From Delphinus delphis (Eukaryota > Chordata > Mammalia > Artiodactyla > Delphinidae): DNA of 64,000 bases. Made by a program: the position numbers and the translations under genes. The notes beneath the pieces are model-generated. The model did no database searches, was not told where the DNA came from, and saw nothing but the letters and a program-made list of their open reading frames with translations. This document shows, in pieces, positions 45,855 through 56,090 of the stretch. The stretch lies in the NCBI RefSeq assembly GCF_949987515.2, contig NC_082692.2, positions 91,521,488 to 91,585,487 on the forward strand, given 5' to 3'. Position 1 is the stretch's first letter, and every line of letters begins with the position of its first letter.

Positions 45855-45912
45855 ATTCAACATAGTTTTACTCAACATAGTTTTATTCAACTTTTATTCA
45901 ACATAGTTTTGG
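45855..45912. repeat. short tandem repetition inside L1 ORF2
   Basis: The word CAACATAGTTTT occurs three times, separated by short partial copies (ACT, ATTCAACTTTTATT). A normal L1 has one. This is local slippage after the element died. Confidence 0.8.
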
Positions 45913-46387
45913 AAGTCCTGGCCAGAGCAATTAGGCAAGAAAGAGAAACAAAAGGTATCCACGCTGGAAATAAAGAAGGAAAATTGTCACTATTTGCAGA
46001 TGTCATGATACTTTATAGAGAAAAGTCTAAAGATATCACTGAAAATTAATAAACTGTTAGACTGTTAGAACTGATAAATGAATTCACTATGGTCTCAGAA
46101 TACACAATCAATATACAGAAATTGCTCACATTTCTATACACTAATAATGGAATTATCAGGAAGATAAATTAACAGTCTCATTTACAAATGCATCAAAAAG
46201 AATAAAATCCCTAGGAATAAATTTAAACAAGGAAGTGACAGACCTGTACACTGAAAACTCTAAAAGATTGATGAAGTAAATTAATGAAGACACAAATAAA
46301 TGGAAAGATATTCTGCACTTATGGATGGGAAGAATTAATACTGTTAAAATGTCCACACTATCCAAAGCAATCTACAGATGCAATCCC

Positions 46388-46423
46388 TAAAGCAATTATA
46401 CTCCAATAAAGATGTTAAAAAAA
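46388..46423 (+). mobile_element. 36-bp ultra-truncated young L1 tail inside older L1
   Basis: The words AAAGCAATTATACTCCAATA and AAAGATGTT plus a run of about 9 A are the extreme 3' end of the young L1 subfamily. They break the older ORF2 between GCAATCCCT and AATTCCAATGGC, where the consensus is continuous. Only about 28 bases of L1 precede the A run. Confidence 0.8.
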
Positions 46424-47898
46424 AATTCCAATGGCATTTTTCACATAAGTAGAACAAATAATTTTAATCTGTATGGAACCACAAAAGACTCAAAAGAGCC
46501 AAAACTATCTTGAGAAAGAAGAACAAAGCTGAAGGTATCATGCTCCCTGATTTCAAACTATACTTCAAAGCTACAGTAATCAAAACAGTGTGGTACTGGC
46601 ATAATACAGACACACAGGTCAATGGAACAGAATAGATAACTCAGAAATAAATCTATATTTGCATGGGCAATTAATCTACAACAAAGGAGGCAAAAATATA
46701 CAATGGGGAAAAGGCAGCCTCTTCAATAAATGGTGTCAAGAAAACTAGACAGCTATATGTGAAAGAACCAAACTGGACTACTTTCTCTCACTGTACACAA
46801 AGATAAACTCAAAATGGATTAAAGACTTGAATGTAAGACTTGAAACCATAAAATTCATAGAAGAAAATATATGGAGTATGTTCTTTGATATGTCTTAGCA
46901 ATATTTTTTGGATCTGTCTCCTAAGTAAGGGAACCAAAAGCAAAAGTAAACAAATGGGATTACATCAAACGAAAAGGCTTTTGCACAGCAAAGGAAATTA
47001 CTGACAAAATGAAAAGGCAGCCTACTGAGTGGGAGAAGATACTTGCAAACTAAGTATCTGATAAGGGGTTATTATCCAAAATATACAAAGAACTCATACA
47101 ACTCAATATCAAAAACACAAACAACAGAGGACCAGTATAGACATCTTTACATAGAAGACTTAGAGAAGGTCAACAGATACATGAAAAGATGCTCAACATC
47201 ACTAATCATCAGGGAAATGCAAATCAAAACCACAATGAGATATCACTTCACACCTTTCAAAGAAAACAAATAACTAGTGTTGGTGAAGATGTGGAGAAAA
47301 GGGAACATTGGTGTATTGTTGGTGGGAATGTAAATTGGTACAGCCACTATGGAAAACAGTATGGAGGTTCCTCAAAAAATTAAAAATACAACTACCATAT
47401 GGTCCAGCAATGTCACTCCTGGGTAAACATCTGAAAAAAACAAAAACACTAATTTGAAAAGATATTTGTAACCCTGTGTTCATTCCATCATTATTTACAG
47501 TAGACAAGATATGTAAGGAACCTAAATGTTCACCAATAAATGGCTAAAGCTTTTTGTTACATATACACAATGGAGTGCTACTCATCTGTAAAAAGAATGA
47601 AGTCATGCTATTTGGGACTACATGGATGGACCTAAAGGGTATTATCTTAAATGAAGTAAGTCAGAAGCTTAAAGACAAAAATCATATGATTTTGTTTATA
47701 TGTGAAATCTAAAATCAACAAATAAAACAAAAACAAACTCATAGACACAGAATAGACTGATAGTTACCAGAGGGGAAGGGAGTCAGGGGGTGAGCAAAAT
47801 GGGTGAAGGGGGTCAACTGTATGGTGAAGGACGGATAACTACACTTTTGGTGATGATCATTTTGTAATGAACATGGGTGTCAAATCATAATGATGTAC

Positions 47899-48173
47899 AC
47901 CTGAAACTTTTTTCACCGTCTTTATTGGAGTATAAGTGCTTTACAATGGTGTGTTAGTTTCTGCTTTATAACAAAGTGAATCAGTTATACATATACATAT
48001 ATTCCCATATCTCTTCCCTCTTGCATCTCCCTCCCTCCCACCCTCCCTATCCCACCCCTCTAGGTGGTCACAAAACACCGAGCTGATCTCCCTGTGCTAT
48101 GTGGCTGCTTCCCACTAGCTATCTATTTTACATTTGGTAGTGTATATATATATCCATGCTACCTGAAACTTTT
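47899..48173 (-). mobile_element. young L1 3' end, antisense, 13-base TSD
   Basis: The 249-base insert (47912-48160) begins with a T-rich remnant and GTCTTTATTGGAGTATAAGT and ends in TTTGGTAGTGTATATATATA. It is the same 3' UTR as at 20.1 kb. The duplication ACCTGAAACTTTT is perfect at 47899-47911 and 48161-48173. It interrupts the 3' UTR of the long L1. Confidence 0.97.
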
Positions 48174-48200
48174 ATAATGTTATATACCAATTTTATCTGA

Positions 48201-48241
48201 ATAGAGAGAGACAGAGGGAGGGAGGGAGGGAGGGAGGGAGA
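48201..48241. repeat. GA/GGGA simple repeat
   Basis: GAGAGAGACAGA followed by about six GGGA units, growing from the end of the L1 tail. Confidence 0.95.
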
Positions 48242-48864
48242 TATGGTTGGTTTCTAGAAGCCAGCTGAAAGCTTCAAGTTGATAAACATGTATGCCATAG
48301 GGCTTCAGTGAAAGACCTTATTCCAGCTGCTTTGTTTTACCACTGGGTACTAATCTGCAGTGGGAGTAAATGATTTGCCTAACTGTCTCCCAGCTAGTTT
48401 GTCAGAACTTCGGTCATTTTCTCTCTGGACCAGTGCTGTATGTGTCTCCACGTGGAGTTGCCATAACATAGGGATATGGGGCAGTGTGCCTGGAGGGCCT
48501 CAAGCCACCTAAGCAATGAAGCTCTTTCAGGATGGTGAATTTTCTTGTTGTTACATGATACGTCATTCTTACAACAAGAAACACCTTGAAAACATGTATC
48601 ATAGAGCAGAGTGAGAACCCTAATAAGATACTGCACGGCTTTGACACAACTTCCCTATGCATGAGGATGATGGGGTACCACCATTTGAGAAATTCTTCGC
48701 TGTACCACACTCAATCAAGTATATACTATTTAAAAGATACTATTTACTTCTTTGCTGAAAGCTTAGCCAGGATGGTTTCGGGTCCCTAGGTCATCCCGAC
48801 TAAATGGTAAATTGGCTGTGACTGTTTTCCAAAACAGCAGGTCAAGATCCATTAGAGGGCTGTG
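48242..48864. other. unassigned non-coding stretch
   Basis: About 620 bases. Overlapping minus-strand frames of 80 and 98 codons (48394-48710) have no recognisable domain. No repeat recognised. Confidence 0.45.
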
Positions 48865-49090
48865 AAATCAGTTTAGTAGGTTATGACTTGTGTGGGTATT
48901 TTTAAAAGAAATTAGAATATATATACATATATATATGTATAAATATATATATATGAATATATATTCTATATATATAGGAATTGTACGTATAACAATATTC
49001 ATTGTTTTGTAAAATATTTCAGTTGTGTACATATTTGTGCATGAATAAATCACAATGTATTACTGTGGATCTCAAAAAAGTTTTGCAAAC
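48865..49090. mobile_element. decayed MER-type DNA element with AT microsatellite
   Basis: GGCTGTGAAATCAGTTTAGT, GGTTATGACTTGTG and GATCTCAAAAAAGTTTTGCA match a common mammalian MER-type repeat whose name I cannot give. The AT-rich tract 48916-48978 lies inside. Confidence 0.4.
48916..48978. repeat. AT-rich imperfect palindromic tract
   Basis: Alternating AT with ATACATATATATATGTAT in the left half (itself a palindrome) and ATATATATTCTATATATATA in the right half. It could form a cruciform. Confidence 0.85.
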
Positions 49091-49539
49091 TTGCTGTTCT
49101 GTCTTACTGTGTTCTTAAAGGAGACAAAGCTAGAGATGGGTTCACCTTATTGACAAAAAATATATTCTCCTTACAATAAACGAGATGCTCATACAGTGAT
49201 TTGACAGGGCTAGGCAGAAAGTTCTAAACAAAAGTTTCCTCTCCCACTGAATATTACAGTGAATCAGATCCCTAGCCCAACCCAAACCAGAATCCATGGG
49301 ATAGCGAAAAAAGTTAACATTTCAGGGTGGAGGAACTACATGGTGGGTTTCCTTTTTTTGCTATTTGATATATAAATTGAAATCAAGAGAGAAAAACATG
49401 CACTCTATAAAATTACCTAGGCTTGTGTAAGGGGTTCAGGGGAAGCAACATTGTATACTGCTACTTGAGCAGGGTTTAGAATAACTCTTTTAAAGCTGAG
49501 GAGAAATTACCTAGATTATCTAGGTCATTCTGCCATCCT
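49091..49539. other. unassigned non-coding stretch
   Basis: No gene or repeat recognised. Confidence 0.5.
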
Positions 49540-49660
49540 GTTCATGCAGTGGAGTGATTTATTTAAGATCATGCAACGCATGAAACATGAGGAAATAAAA
49601 CCAGCTCCTGACTGACTCCAGATCTGCAGTTTTTTCTACTGCACTCCCCTGCCCTAGTTG
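49540..49660 (-). repeat. MIR SINE fragment, antisense
   Basis: GATTTATTTAAGATCATGCA, AAACCAGCTCCTGACTGACT and CTACTGCACTCCCCTGCC resemble the antisense tRNA side of MIR. Confidence 0.5.
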
Positions 49661-49889
49661 GTAGCTGGATGATACCAACAGCCTTTGCTGTAGAGTATAT
49701 ACTTAGGAGGAAGCAGGGAAAAGGAGGACACACACCGCACAGGGAAATAAAATCCCAAAGAAAATGCAAACAGACAACTTTAGTTCAGGCAAGAAACATG
49801 GTCTTTAGTTACCATATCCTGAAAAAGAAATCATGACATTATCACACGTTGGATAGAAGAGATCTTACAGAGAATAGTCTGGTTCTTCT

Positions 49890-50015
49890 TTGACCTGGGA
49901 AACTGAGGTGAAGGGAGAAAAGACTTAGAGTCACACGGCAACCTGGATGAAGAACAGGGATATAAGTCCCAGGGGCCCAATTCGCAGTCCATGATTTATC
50001 CATGATATCATGTCC
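49890..50015 (-). repeat. MIR SINE fragment, antisense
   Basis: GACCTGGGAAACTGAGGTGA, GAGTCACACGGCAACCTGG and CAGTCCATGATTTATCC follow antisense MIR order. Confidence 0.55.
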
Positions 50016-50839
50016 TCTCTTATCCATGAAGATGGATTAAAGCAAAAAAGCAAACATGAACAAAACGCCCCAAACCTCCAGGGGTTTAAAGGAAAACTGC
50101 AAGTGTTGATAGAAGTTCCTCTTGAAAACCAATCAACAACTGTTATGAAAGATAACTGGCTTTATAAATGCCTGTTCCACAGCAGGGCAAATGCTCTCAG
50201 GAGGACAAATCACTGCCCATTCCTCTAACTTAGTTTACTTAATAATCTTTACCTCATAACGTGTTTCTGGGCAAAGTAGATTGCATGGATATTTGGTGCA
50301 AAATCAGTTCATGAACTCTGGGGAACTTTTGTCCTTTAGTGACATCTTTCTTTTGAGTTCTCAAACGCTCATTTCCTACTGTTAGGAAAAATAAAGAGTC
50401 TTCAGGGGTTAGCTGGGCTTAGAAGAATTCTTTAGGAAATTTCATCCCCACAAGACGTAAGTGATCAATAGTTGTCATTACTAGTTGTTTTAACAGGCAA
50501 ATGTCATTACTAGTTGTTTTCATAGGCAAAGAGGATAAAAATTCAAGAGTTGGTAAACTAGACTTCTCAGCTTTGCTGAGTGGATGACTTCATATACTGT
50601 GCTGACTTTTATGCCTTGATGACTCCACACTGAGGTGGGAGATCATCATAATCTAGCCTGCTTAATGGGCTTTGTAGAGCCTGTCAAACAGAACTCCTGG
50701 CAAGCAGAAACTTGATGATGTTGTTAATGGAGACATTATTGACTAAAATGCACGTCTCCTAAACAGTAAGTCAAAACTGTGCACATCTATCCATCTTCAA
50801 AAAAACTTTGAGAACTCACTTTACAGCAGGATAAAAACT
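50016..50839. other. unassigned stretch with a 29-bp tandem duplication
   Basis: No gene or transposon recognised. It contains the duplication at 50473-50530. Confidence 0.5.
50473..50530. repeat. 29-bp tandem duplication
   Basis: Two adjacent 29-base units beginning TGTCATTACTAGTTGTTTT and ending AGGCAAA differ at two positions. It is a simple recent duplication. Confidence 0.95.
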
Positions 50840-50990
50840 TCAGCTTTTGTAGAGTTACAGAGACTTGTATTCAAATGTCAGCTCTGAAACTTTTCTAGGA
50901 TTACAGGCTTGAAGTTCCCAATAGGAAAATAACTTACTCAGCTTTCCTAATTGTAAAATGTGGTATTAGTGTCCTCCTTCATTTTATTAG
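50840..50990 (+). repeat. MIR SINE, sense
   Basis: GACTTGTATTCAAATGTCAG, GCTCTGAAACTTTTCTAGG, CTCAGCTTTCCTAATTGTAA and ATGTGGTATTAGTGTCC follow MIR sense order. Confidence 0.65.
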
Positions 50991-50994
50991 AATA

Positions 50995-51178
50995 TTTTGA
51001 AGAGGTAATATATGCTCATAATACAAAATATATGAGGTAAAAGAGAGGATTCATACAACAAATTCTTCTTCTTTCCTGTATCTCATAGCCACTCAACCCT
51101 CCTTTCTGGTACAACCATTAACCAATTCACGAGTTCCCTTCCGGAGATACTATATGCATTTACAAAACAAACCTTTAT
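50995..51178 (-). mobile_element. old LINE-like tail, antisense (weak)
   Basis: AATATATGCTCATAATACAA, ATTCTTCTTCTTTCCTG and GTACAACCATTAACCAATTC resemble the decayed tail at 44.5 kb. Confidence 0.35.
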
Positions 51179-51752
51179 ACGATACGTATTTTTAAAATTT
51201 ATTTAAGGAACACTCCTAAACTCATTCTATGATGTCACCATCACCCTGATACCCAAACCAGACAAAGATGTCACAAAGAAAGAAAACTACAGGCCAATAT
51301 CACTGATGAACATAGATGCAAAAATCCTCAACAAAATACCAGCAAACCAAATCCAACAGTACATTAAAAGGATCATACACCATGATCAAGTGGGATTTAT
51401 CCCAAGGATGCAAGCATTCTTCAATATATGCAAATCAATCAATGTGATACACCACATTAACTAACTGAAGACCAAAAACCATATGATCGGGCTTCCCTGG
51501 TGGCGCAGTGGTTGAGAGTCTGCCTGCCAATGCAGGGGACACGGGTTCGAGCCCTGGTCTGGGAGGATCCCACATGCCGCGGAGCAACTAAGTCCCGTGA
51601 GCCATAATTACTGAGCGTGCGCGTCTGGAGCCTGTGCTCTGCAACAAGAGAGCCCGCAATAGTGAGAGGCACACGCACTGCGATGAAGAGTGGCCCCCGC
51701 TTGCCACAACTAGAGAAAGCCCTCGCACAGAAACGAAGACCCAACACAGCCA

Positions 51753-51791
<39 letters not shown>

Positions 51792-51883
51792 AAAAAAACC
51801 ATATGATCATCTCAATAGATGCAGAAAATGCTTGTGACAAAATCGAACACCCATTTATGATAAAACGATACATATTTTAAAAT
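51179..51883 (+). mobile_element. internal L1 ORF2 fragment flanked by a long duplication
   Basis: From about 51199 to 51864 the sequence is ORF2 reverse-transcriptase section only: CATCACCCTGATACCCAAAC, GGATCATACACCATGATCAA, CATCTCAATAGATGCAGAAA. It ends in CATTTATGATAAAAC with no 3' UTR or A tail. On both sides stands nearly the same 19-20-base block, ACGATACGTATTTTTAAAAT (51179-51198) and ACGATACATATTTTAAAAT (51865-51883). The fragment was therefore inserted with a target duplication. A SINE is nested inside. Confidence 0.85.
51474..51808 (+). mobile_element. CHR-type SINE, form intermediate between long and short
   Basis: The head is GGGCTTCCCTGGTGGCGCAG and the B box GGTTCGAGCCC. The middle (CGTGCGCGTCTGGAGCCTGT) matches the short form, but the copy keeps the long-form 3' end (AACGAAGACCCAACACAGCC) and an (AAAT)n tail of about nine units. 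The duplication AAAAACCATATGATC is perfect at 51474-51488 and 51794-51808. It is younger than the L1 fragment it sits in. A minus-strand frame of 138 codons crossing it is an artefact. Confidence 0.96.
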
Positions 51884-53123
51884 CAGATCTGTGTACTTAG
51901 ATTTAGCATCGGCATTAGGCAAAGAGGTAAAGATTGTACAGCATCTAGCCCATGGTCAGAGTATTAGAGAATTCTTCAAAACATTTTACAGAACCATTTA
52001 TGAAATAGAAGGGTGCTCAAATTCAAGGAAGACTAACTGGGAGGAAGAACATCTGACATATCACTCAGCTGACACACTGTATGGTACTGATGATGCTCAC
52101 CATCTGTTCTTTTTCCTTCCACAGCCAGGGAATCATAAATTATCTTCTGCAGCAGTCAAGTTCTACCCCTTTCTGTAGCAAGCCTCCATGGTGGAAGTAA
52201 TAATCAGGCCAAATAAAGTTGGGGACAGAAAATTGGCTGGACGGTCTTTGTATGAAAAGAAATGGTTGCAGAGGAAGATTAGGTGGATCTTGGAAGGCAA
52301 ATTGGATATTTTGCTTAAGTTTAACTTTAAATGAAGAGAAATTATTGAATTCAACTTAATAAATCAAAAATCTCAAGAGATGACAGACAAAAAAATAGCC
52401 TTAAAACTACTGCACATTTAAGTTAGAAGTTCTCTCTGTATAGATAGCATTATTGTTCCTAATTCTCACATTTTCTTACGTTCATGCCCTTTGACATGTG
52501 ATTTTTCAATTTTTTCCCACTAGAAGTAGAGCATATTTCATTACCTCTTTGATTCTGGTTTTAGCCATACGACACGCTTTGGCCAAAATAATGTATTTGA
52601 GAAGGATAGTTACACAGTTTTGAGCTCAGGTCTTAATAGGTATTGGATGTTTCTATTTGCCGCTCTATGCTTTCTGCCATCTCTATGAGAGGACCCTGCT
52701 CTAGAAGGATGAAAGTCACATGGAGCATCAGAACAGGACCCTAGCGAGGAGACAAGCCAAACCCACATCTGACGAAGTCCAGCCAATCTGAAAATTCACA
52801 ATTGAGAATGTATGATGGCGTTCTGAGCCAGTCAAATTTCATGTGGTTTATTACACAGCATTATGGTGACTACAGCTGACTCAGATCATCACACCTTTCT
52901 GAAGGGGAAGGAACTTTTCTATGTTTCAGGTTAGCATGGTGATAGGTACATAATAGGCACCTATATTTTGATGCACTGAATTGAACCCGATTCAACAGCT
53001 TATTTTCAAATGAGAAACCCCCTGAGTTTAGAAAGGTCAAACTTTTTGCTTAATATTATACAGCAGAATAGCTGTATAGAATTGAATTTTCCTTTCTCCC
53101 AAATTAGGGGAATATGACCTTAA
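51884..53123. other. unassigned non-coding stretch
   Basis: About 1.2 kb. A pyrimidine tract with CAG end (TGTTCTTTTTCCTTCCACAG, near 52106-52125) looks acceptor-like but no matching donor was seen. A weak MIR-like trace lies near 53000-53100. No gene recognised. Confidence 0.45.
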
Positions 53124-53305
53124 AGCACAATTTCTCAAGCTTGTCACTATTCACATTTCGGGCCATCTTTAATCTCTTATCTACTAGATGCTAGTAGCAT
53201 CCCCACACTAGTTGTAAAAACTGTCTCCAAACACTGCCAAATGTCACATGAGGAGCAAAATTGTCCCCAGTGAGCACCCACAATACTTTTGATAAACTGT
53301 AACTG
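53124..53305. mobile_element. hAT-type MITE (MER group)
   Basis: CACAATTTCTCAAGCTTGTC, ACTAGATGCTAGTAGCATCC, CCACACTAGTTGTAAAAACT, ACACTGCCAAATGTCACATG and AGCAAAATTGTCCCCAG follow a common mammalian hAT MITE. The right end is decayed. Confidence 0.7.
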
Positions 53306-54824
53306 CTGAAACCTTGTAGTCTTTATGGTGAGCTAAAATAATGCTTACAAGAATGCAGACTGGCTAAAACACAAGGTTGATATCTCACTTATACAAATTG
53401 TCACAACTATTCAGGACACTGGAAGTCACAGCTTTTAATCAACTAAAATCCAACATATAACTCAGATGAAACATCCTCATTTGATTTCTAACAAATACAG
53501 CTTTCTGAAGGGTGACAAGTCTCTGTCCCTGTGAAGTTCAATCTTACCTTTCGGGAATACTCTGAAGAGTTTTCTTCCTTGTACTATGGGCTGGACTTGA
53601 AAACTTCCAAGCTCCCTGCTAATTCTATGATGCTCTACTTTTTATTAAGCACTATGGTTATTAAATAATTATTCTCCTTTGCCTTGTTGTCCTATCGTAG
53701 CACAGAAAAAATGGCTTGTCTCTATCGCATCCTGAGACCTGGCTGCTGGGCCTCAGCAAGTGTGATAAGGAGCCCTGGAGCCCAGCCATGCCATGTCTGT
53801 CATTGCAGGGAAGCAGTCACCACAGCGCTCCCATCCTTTGTCACTCATCCTGTACATCACTCACAGGGGGAAGAGTAGAAAATCAGCAGTCAGACTTCCA
53901 AAGAGGAAACTGACAACTTGGATCCCAGCAGTTGGTTTTATTAATCCCCTACAGAATGTGAGCAGTTGAAGTTCCTCCTGGAAAGTCAGTCAACAGTAGG
54001 ATCAGATTCCAAGTTGTTTATTTATAAGTGAGAGACATCTTCAAACAACTTTTAGAGGAAGCCTGCCACTAAGGACTGAACTGAACTTTCCATTTCAAGT
54101 CTTCATTCTCTAAAGGGCTTAGCTGTTTTTCCTACTGCTTCTACTTCCAGAAATAAACAAAATGCTTACAAAGTGACATCAACGGCACCACTTATCAGAT
54201 AGCAGGCTGTTTTAGGAAGTAACAAATGAGGTCTTTCCACTAGGTCCAAAGCAAACTGTAGAAATCCTGTACACTTTTCTTCTGAATCAGCATGATGAAC
54301 TGGACATTTCATTTCTTTGTAACTCATGCCCCCACTGTAATTTTACTTCAAATCGATATTTTGGGGGCTAGGGCTAATAACCTCTTCAACTCTACTCAAA
54401 AGTGGTAAAATTCAAATGTCGATGTCCTCTATTATGCATTAATGCTTTCAGAAGCAAACCATAACTTCAAAGAATTACTTCCCAAAGGCAAAATTGTTGC
54501 TGACACTGTTTAAAGAAATCCTACTTAGGTTTGGCTCAGCAGGGTTAGAGACACACAAGTAAGGAGATGTTTACCCAGCTCCAGAGGGAAAGAAGGAGAG
54601 AATATGTCTGGTGATGATGCCTCAATGCACCTTTGTCAATGGGATTCAGAGCAGACATTCACGCTGAGTGCTGAAATCTCATTCGTGCATCAACTCCTCG
54701 ACCTGCCTTCCCTGACAGAAAAGGAAATTAACTCAGACACCATGATGGCTTACCACATTTTTGTTGCTATTATTTCCCTTCTTAATAATTAAATAAGTGT
54801 TTTGATGTCCTCTTCTCTGAAGGT
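53306..54824. other. unassigned non-coding stretch
   Basis: About 1.5 kb with no recognised gene or repeat. Two overlapping 64-65-codon frames at 53684-53913 have no recognisable motif. Confidence 0.45.
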
Positions 54825-55180
54825 AGTAGTTTTCCTTTGCTGCTGTAATATACTACCACAAACTTAGTGGCTTAAAACAACACAAATTTATAATCTTAGA
54901 GTTCCACAGGTCAGAAGTTGGTATGGATCTCACCATGCTAAAGATCAGGCTATTGGCAGAGCTATATTTCTTTCTGGACGTTTGAGGGAAGAATCTGTGT
55001 TCCTGCTCATTCAGGTTGCTGCAGAATTAAGCTCCTTGCGATGTAGAACTGAAGTCCCCGTTTCCTTGCTGACTAAGGGCCATTCCCAGGCTCTAGAGGC
55101 CACCTGCATGTCTTGGTTTGTGACCTTTAGCTTAAGTCACAAATTGCCAGTGGAAGATGCCTTAGACAGCAAATAGTTTG
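54825..55180 (-). repeat. MLT1-type LTR (ERVL-MaLR), antisense
   Basis: CTACCACAAACTTAGTGGCT, TAAAACAACACAAATTTATA, AGAGTTCCACAGGTCAGAAG, GATCAGGCTATTGGCAGAGC and GGCTCTAGAGGCCACCTGCA follow the antisense MaLR LTR. It is solitary with no internal region. The 3' side fades after about 55180. Confidence 0.7.
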
Positions 55181-55984
55181 ACCCACTTCTTGTCTCTGGT
55201 AGGACACAGCCCTTCTCTATTCCTACCCTCAGTCATTTATGTTTTCCACCAACACAATGACAGGACAATGGGCATTGATTGATCAAGTTCAGAGGCATTC
55301 ATGAGGCTGTATTTTCTAGGGTATTAGAACTTTTGCAGAAATACATAAATAGGCCTACCTGGGGGAAATTCCCTTTAGGTATTTACTGGAGTAACAAGTT
55401 AGTTGAGAAGGTCCACTCCTGGTATTTTGTTTTCCTGTGGCAAGATAAGAAGCCTGTGCCTCTGCTTTTGAGCTATCAGAACCTGCCCGCCACCCAAAAA
55501 AACAAAAACAAAGAAACAAAAAATATCCCTCAGGGGCTGAGAGATTCTGGGCGTTGAGATATATCCCCTCATGCTCCAGGACTTCTTTTCTTGGGCGTGA
55601 TTTGTCTCATAGGAAGATGTGCTCTTCCTAGCAGGGCTGTTCTTGGCACTAGAGTGGTAAGGTCAGAGGATTAAGCATCAATGTGAACTTGGGGGAAAGT
55701 CACCAGCTGACTTCTTAGACTTGCATTGCTTGTAGACCCAGCTAGGCATGAGCATGCGTGAAAGCAGCACCTGTCAGGTCAACAGGGCAGGAGGCAACCG
55801 AGGAGCTACAACTACAATTCCACGCGGTTTGGGGGCCAAGGGCATAACTAGTAACAAAAGCATTGCTTTGCCTGGTGTCATTCCCATTCTCTGGAATGCA
55901 AAGTACATTAAGCAGCCAGGTATTGAAATATTCAAGGAGTCAGTAAACTGGACCTTAACTACTTCAGTTTCTCCCATTCCATAA
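55181..55984. other. unassigned non-coding stretch
   Basis: No gene or confident repeat. It could include a decayed end of the LTR to its left. Confidence 0.45.
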
Positions 55985-56090
55985 CCCTTCATTTCATAGA
56001 TGTAGAAATGGTTTCAGAGATGCAAGTTCACTTAGTGATGGTTACCTTGCTGGTTCAAGGCAGAACTAGGAATAGGGCTCAGCAGACATT
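55985..56090 (-). repeat. MIR SINE fragment, antisense
   Basis: CATTTCATAGATGTAGAAAT, AGATGCAAGTTCACTTAGTG and GGTTCAAGGCAGAACTAGGA match antisense MIR. Confidence 0.6.

Larger units (their letters stand above)
45105..48200 (+). mobile_element. long L1 LINE, internally deleted, hosting younger insertions
   Basis: A sense L1 with its 5' UTR (45105-45540: GATATCCTGAGCTCACCTCC, CACAGACACACCAAAACTAC). It jumps directly to the ORF2 reverse-transcriptase section (45545 on), so ORF1 and the ORF2 endonuclease are gone. RT words are TGAACATAGATGAGGGATAA and CATCTCAAAAGATGCAGAAA. The catalytic FADD motif reads F-A-D-V (about 45991-46002), a loss of the second aspartate. ORF2 continues with many stops to about 47700 (TACATGGATGGACCTAAAGG), then a 3' UTR ending CAATTTTATCTGAATAGAG. 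Insertions lie at 46388-46423 and 47912-48160. It is inactive. Confidence 0.92.

Noticed and set aside
52100..52130. Exon starting after TTTTTCCTTCCACAG
   Set aside because: Good acceptor-like tract, but no donor at a sensible distance and no protein-like frame follows.
40412..55180. The two MLT1-type LTRs as ends of one endogenous retrovirus
   Set aside because: They are 14 kb apart, diverged from each other, and the sequence between them has no retroviral genes. They are solitary old LTRs.
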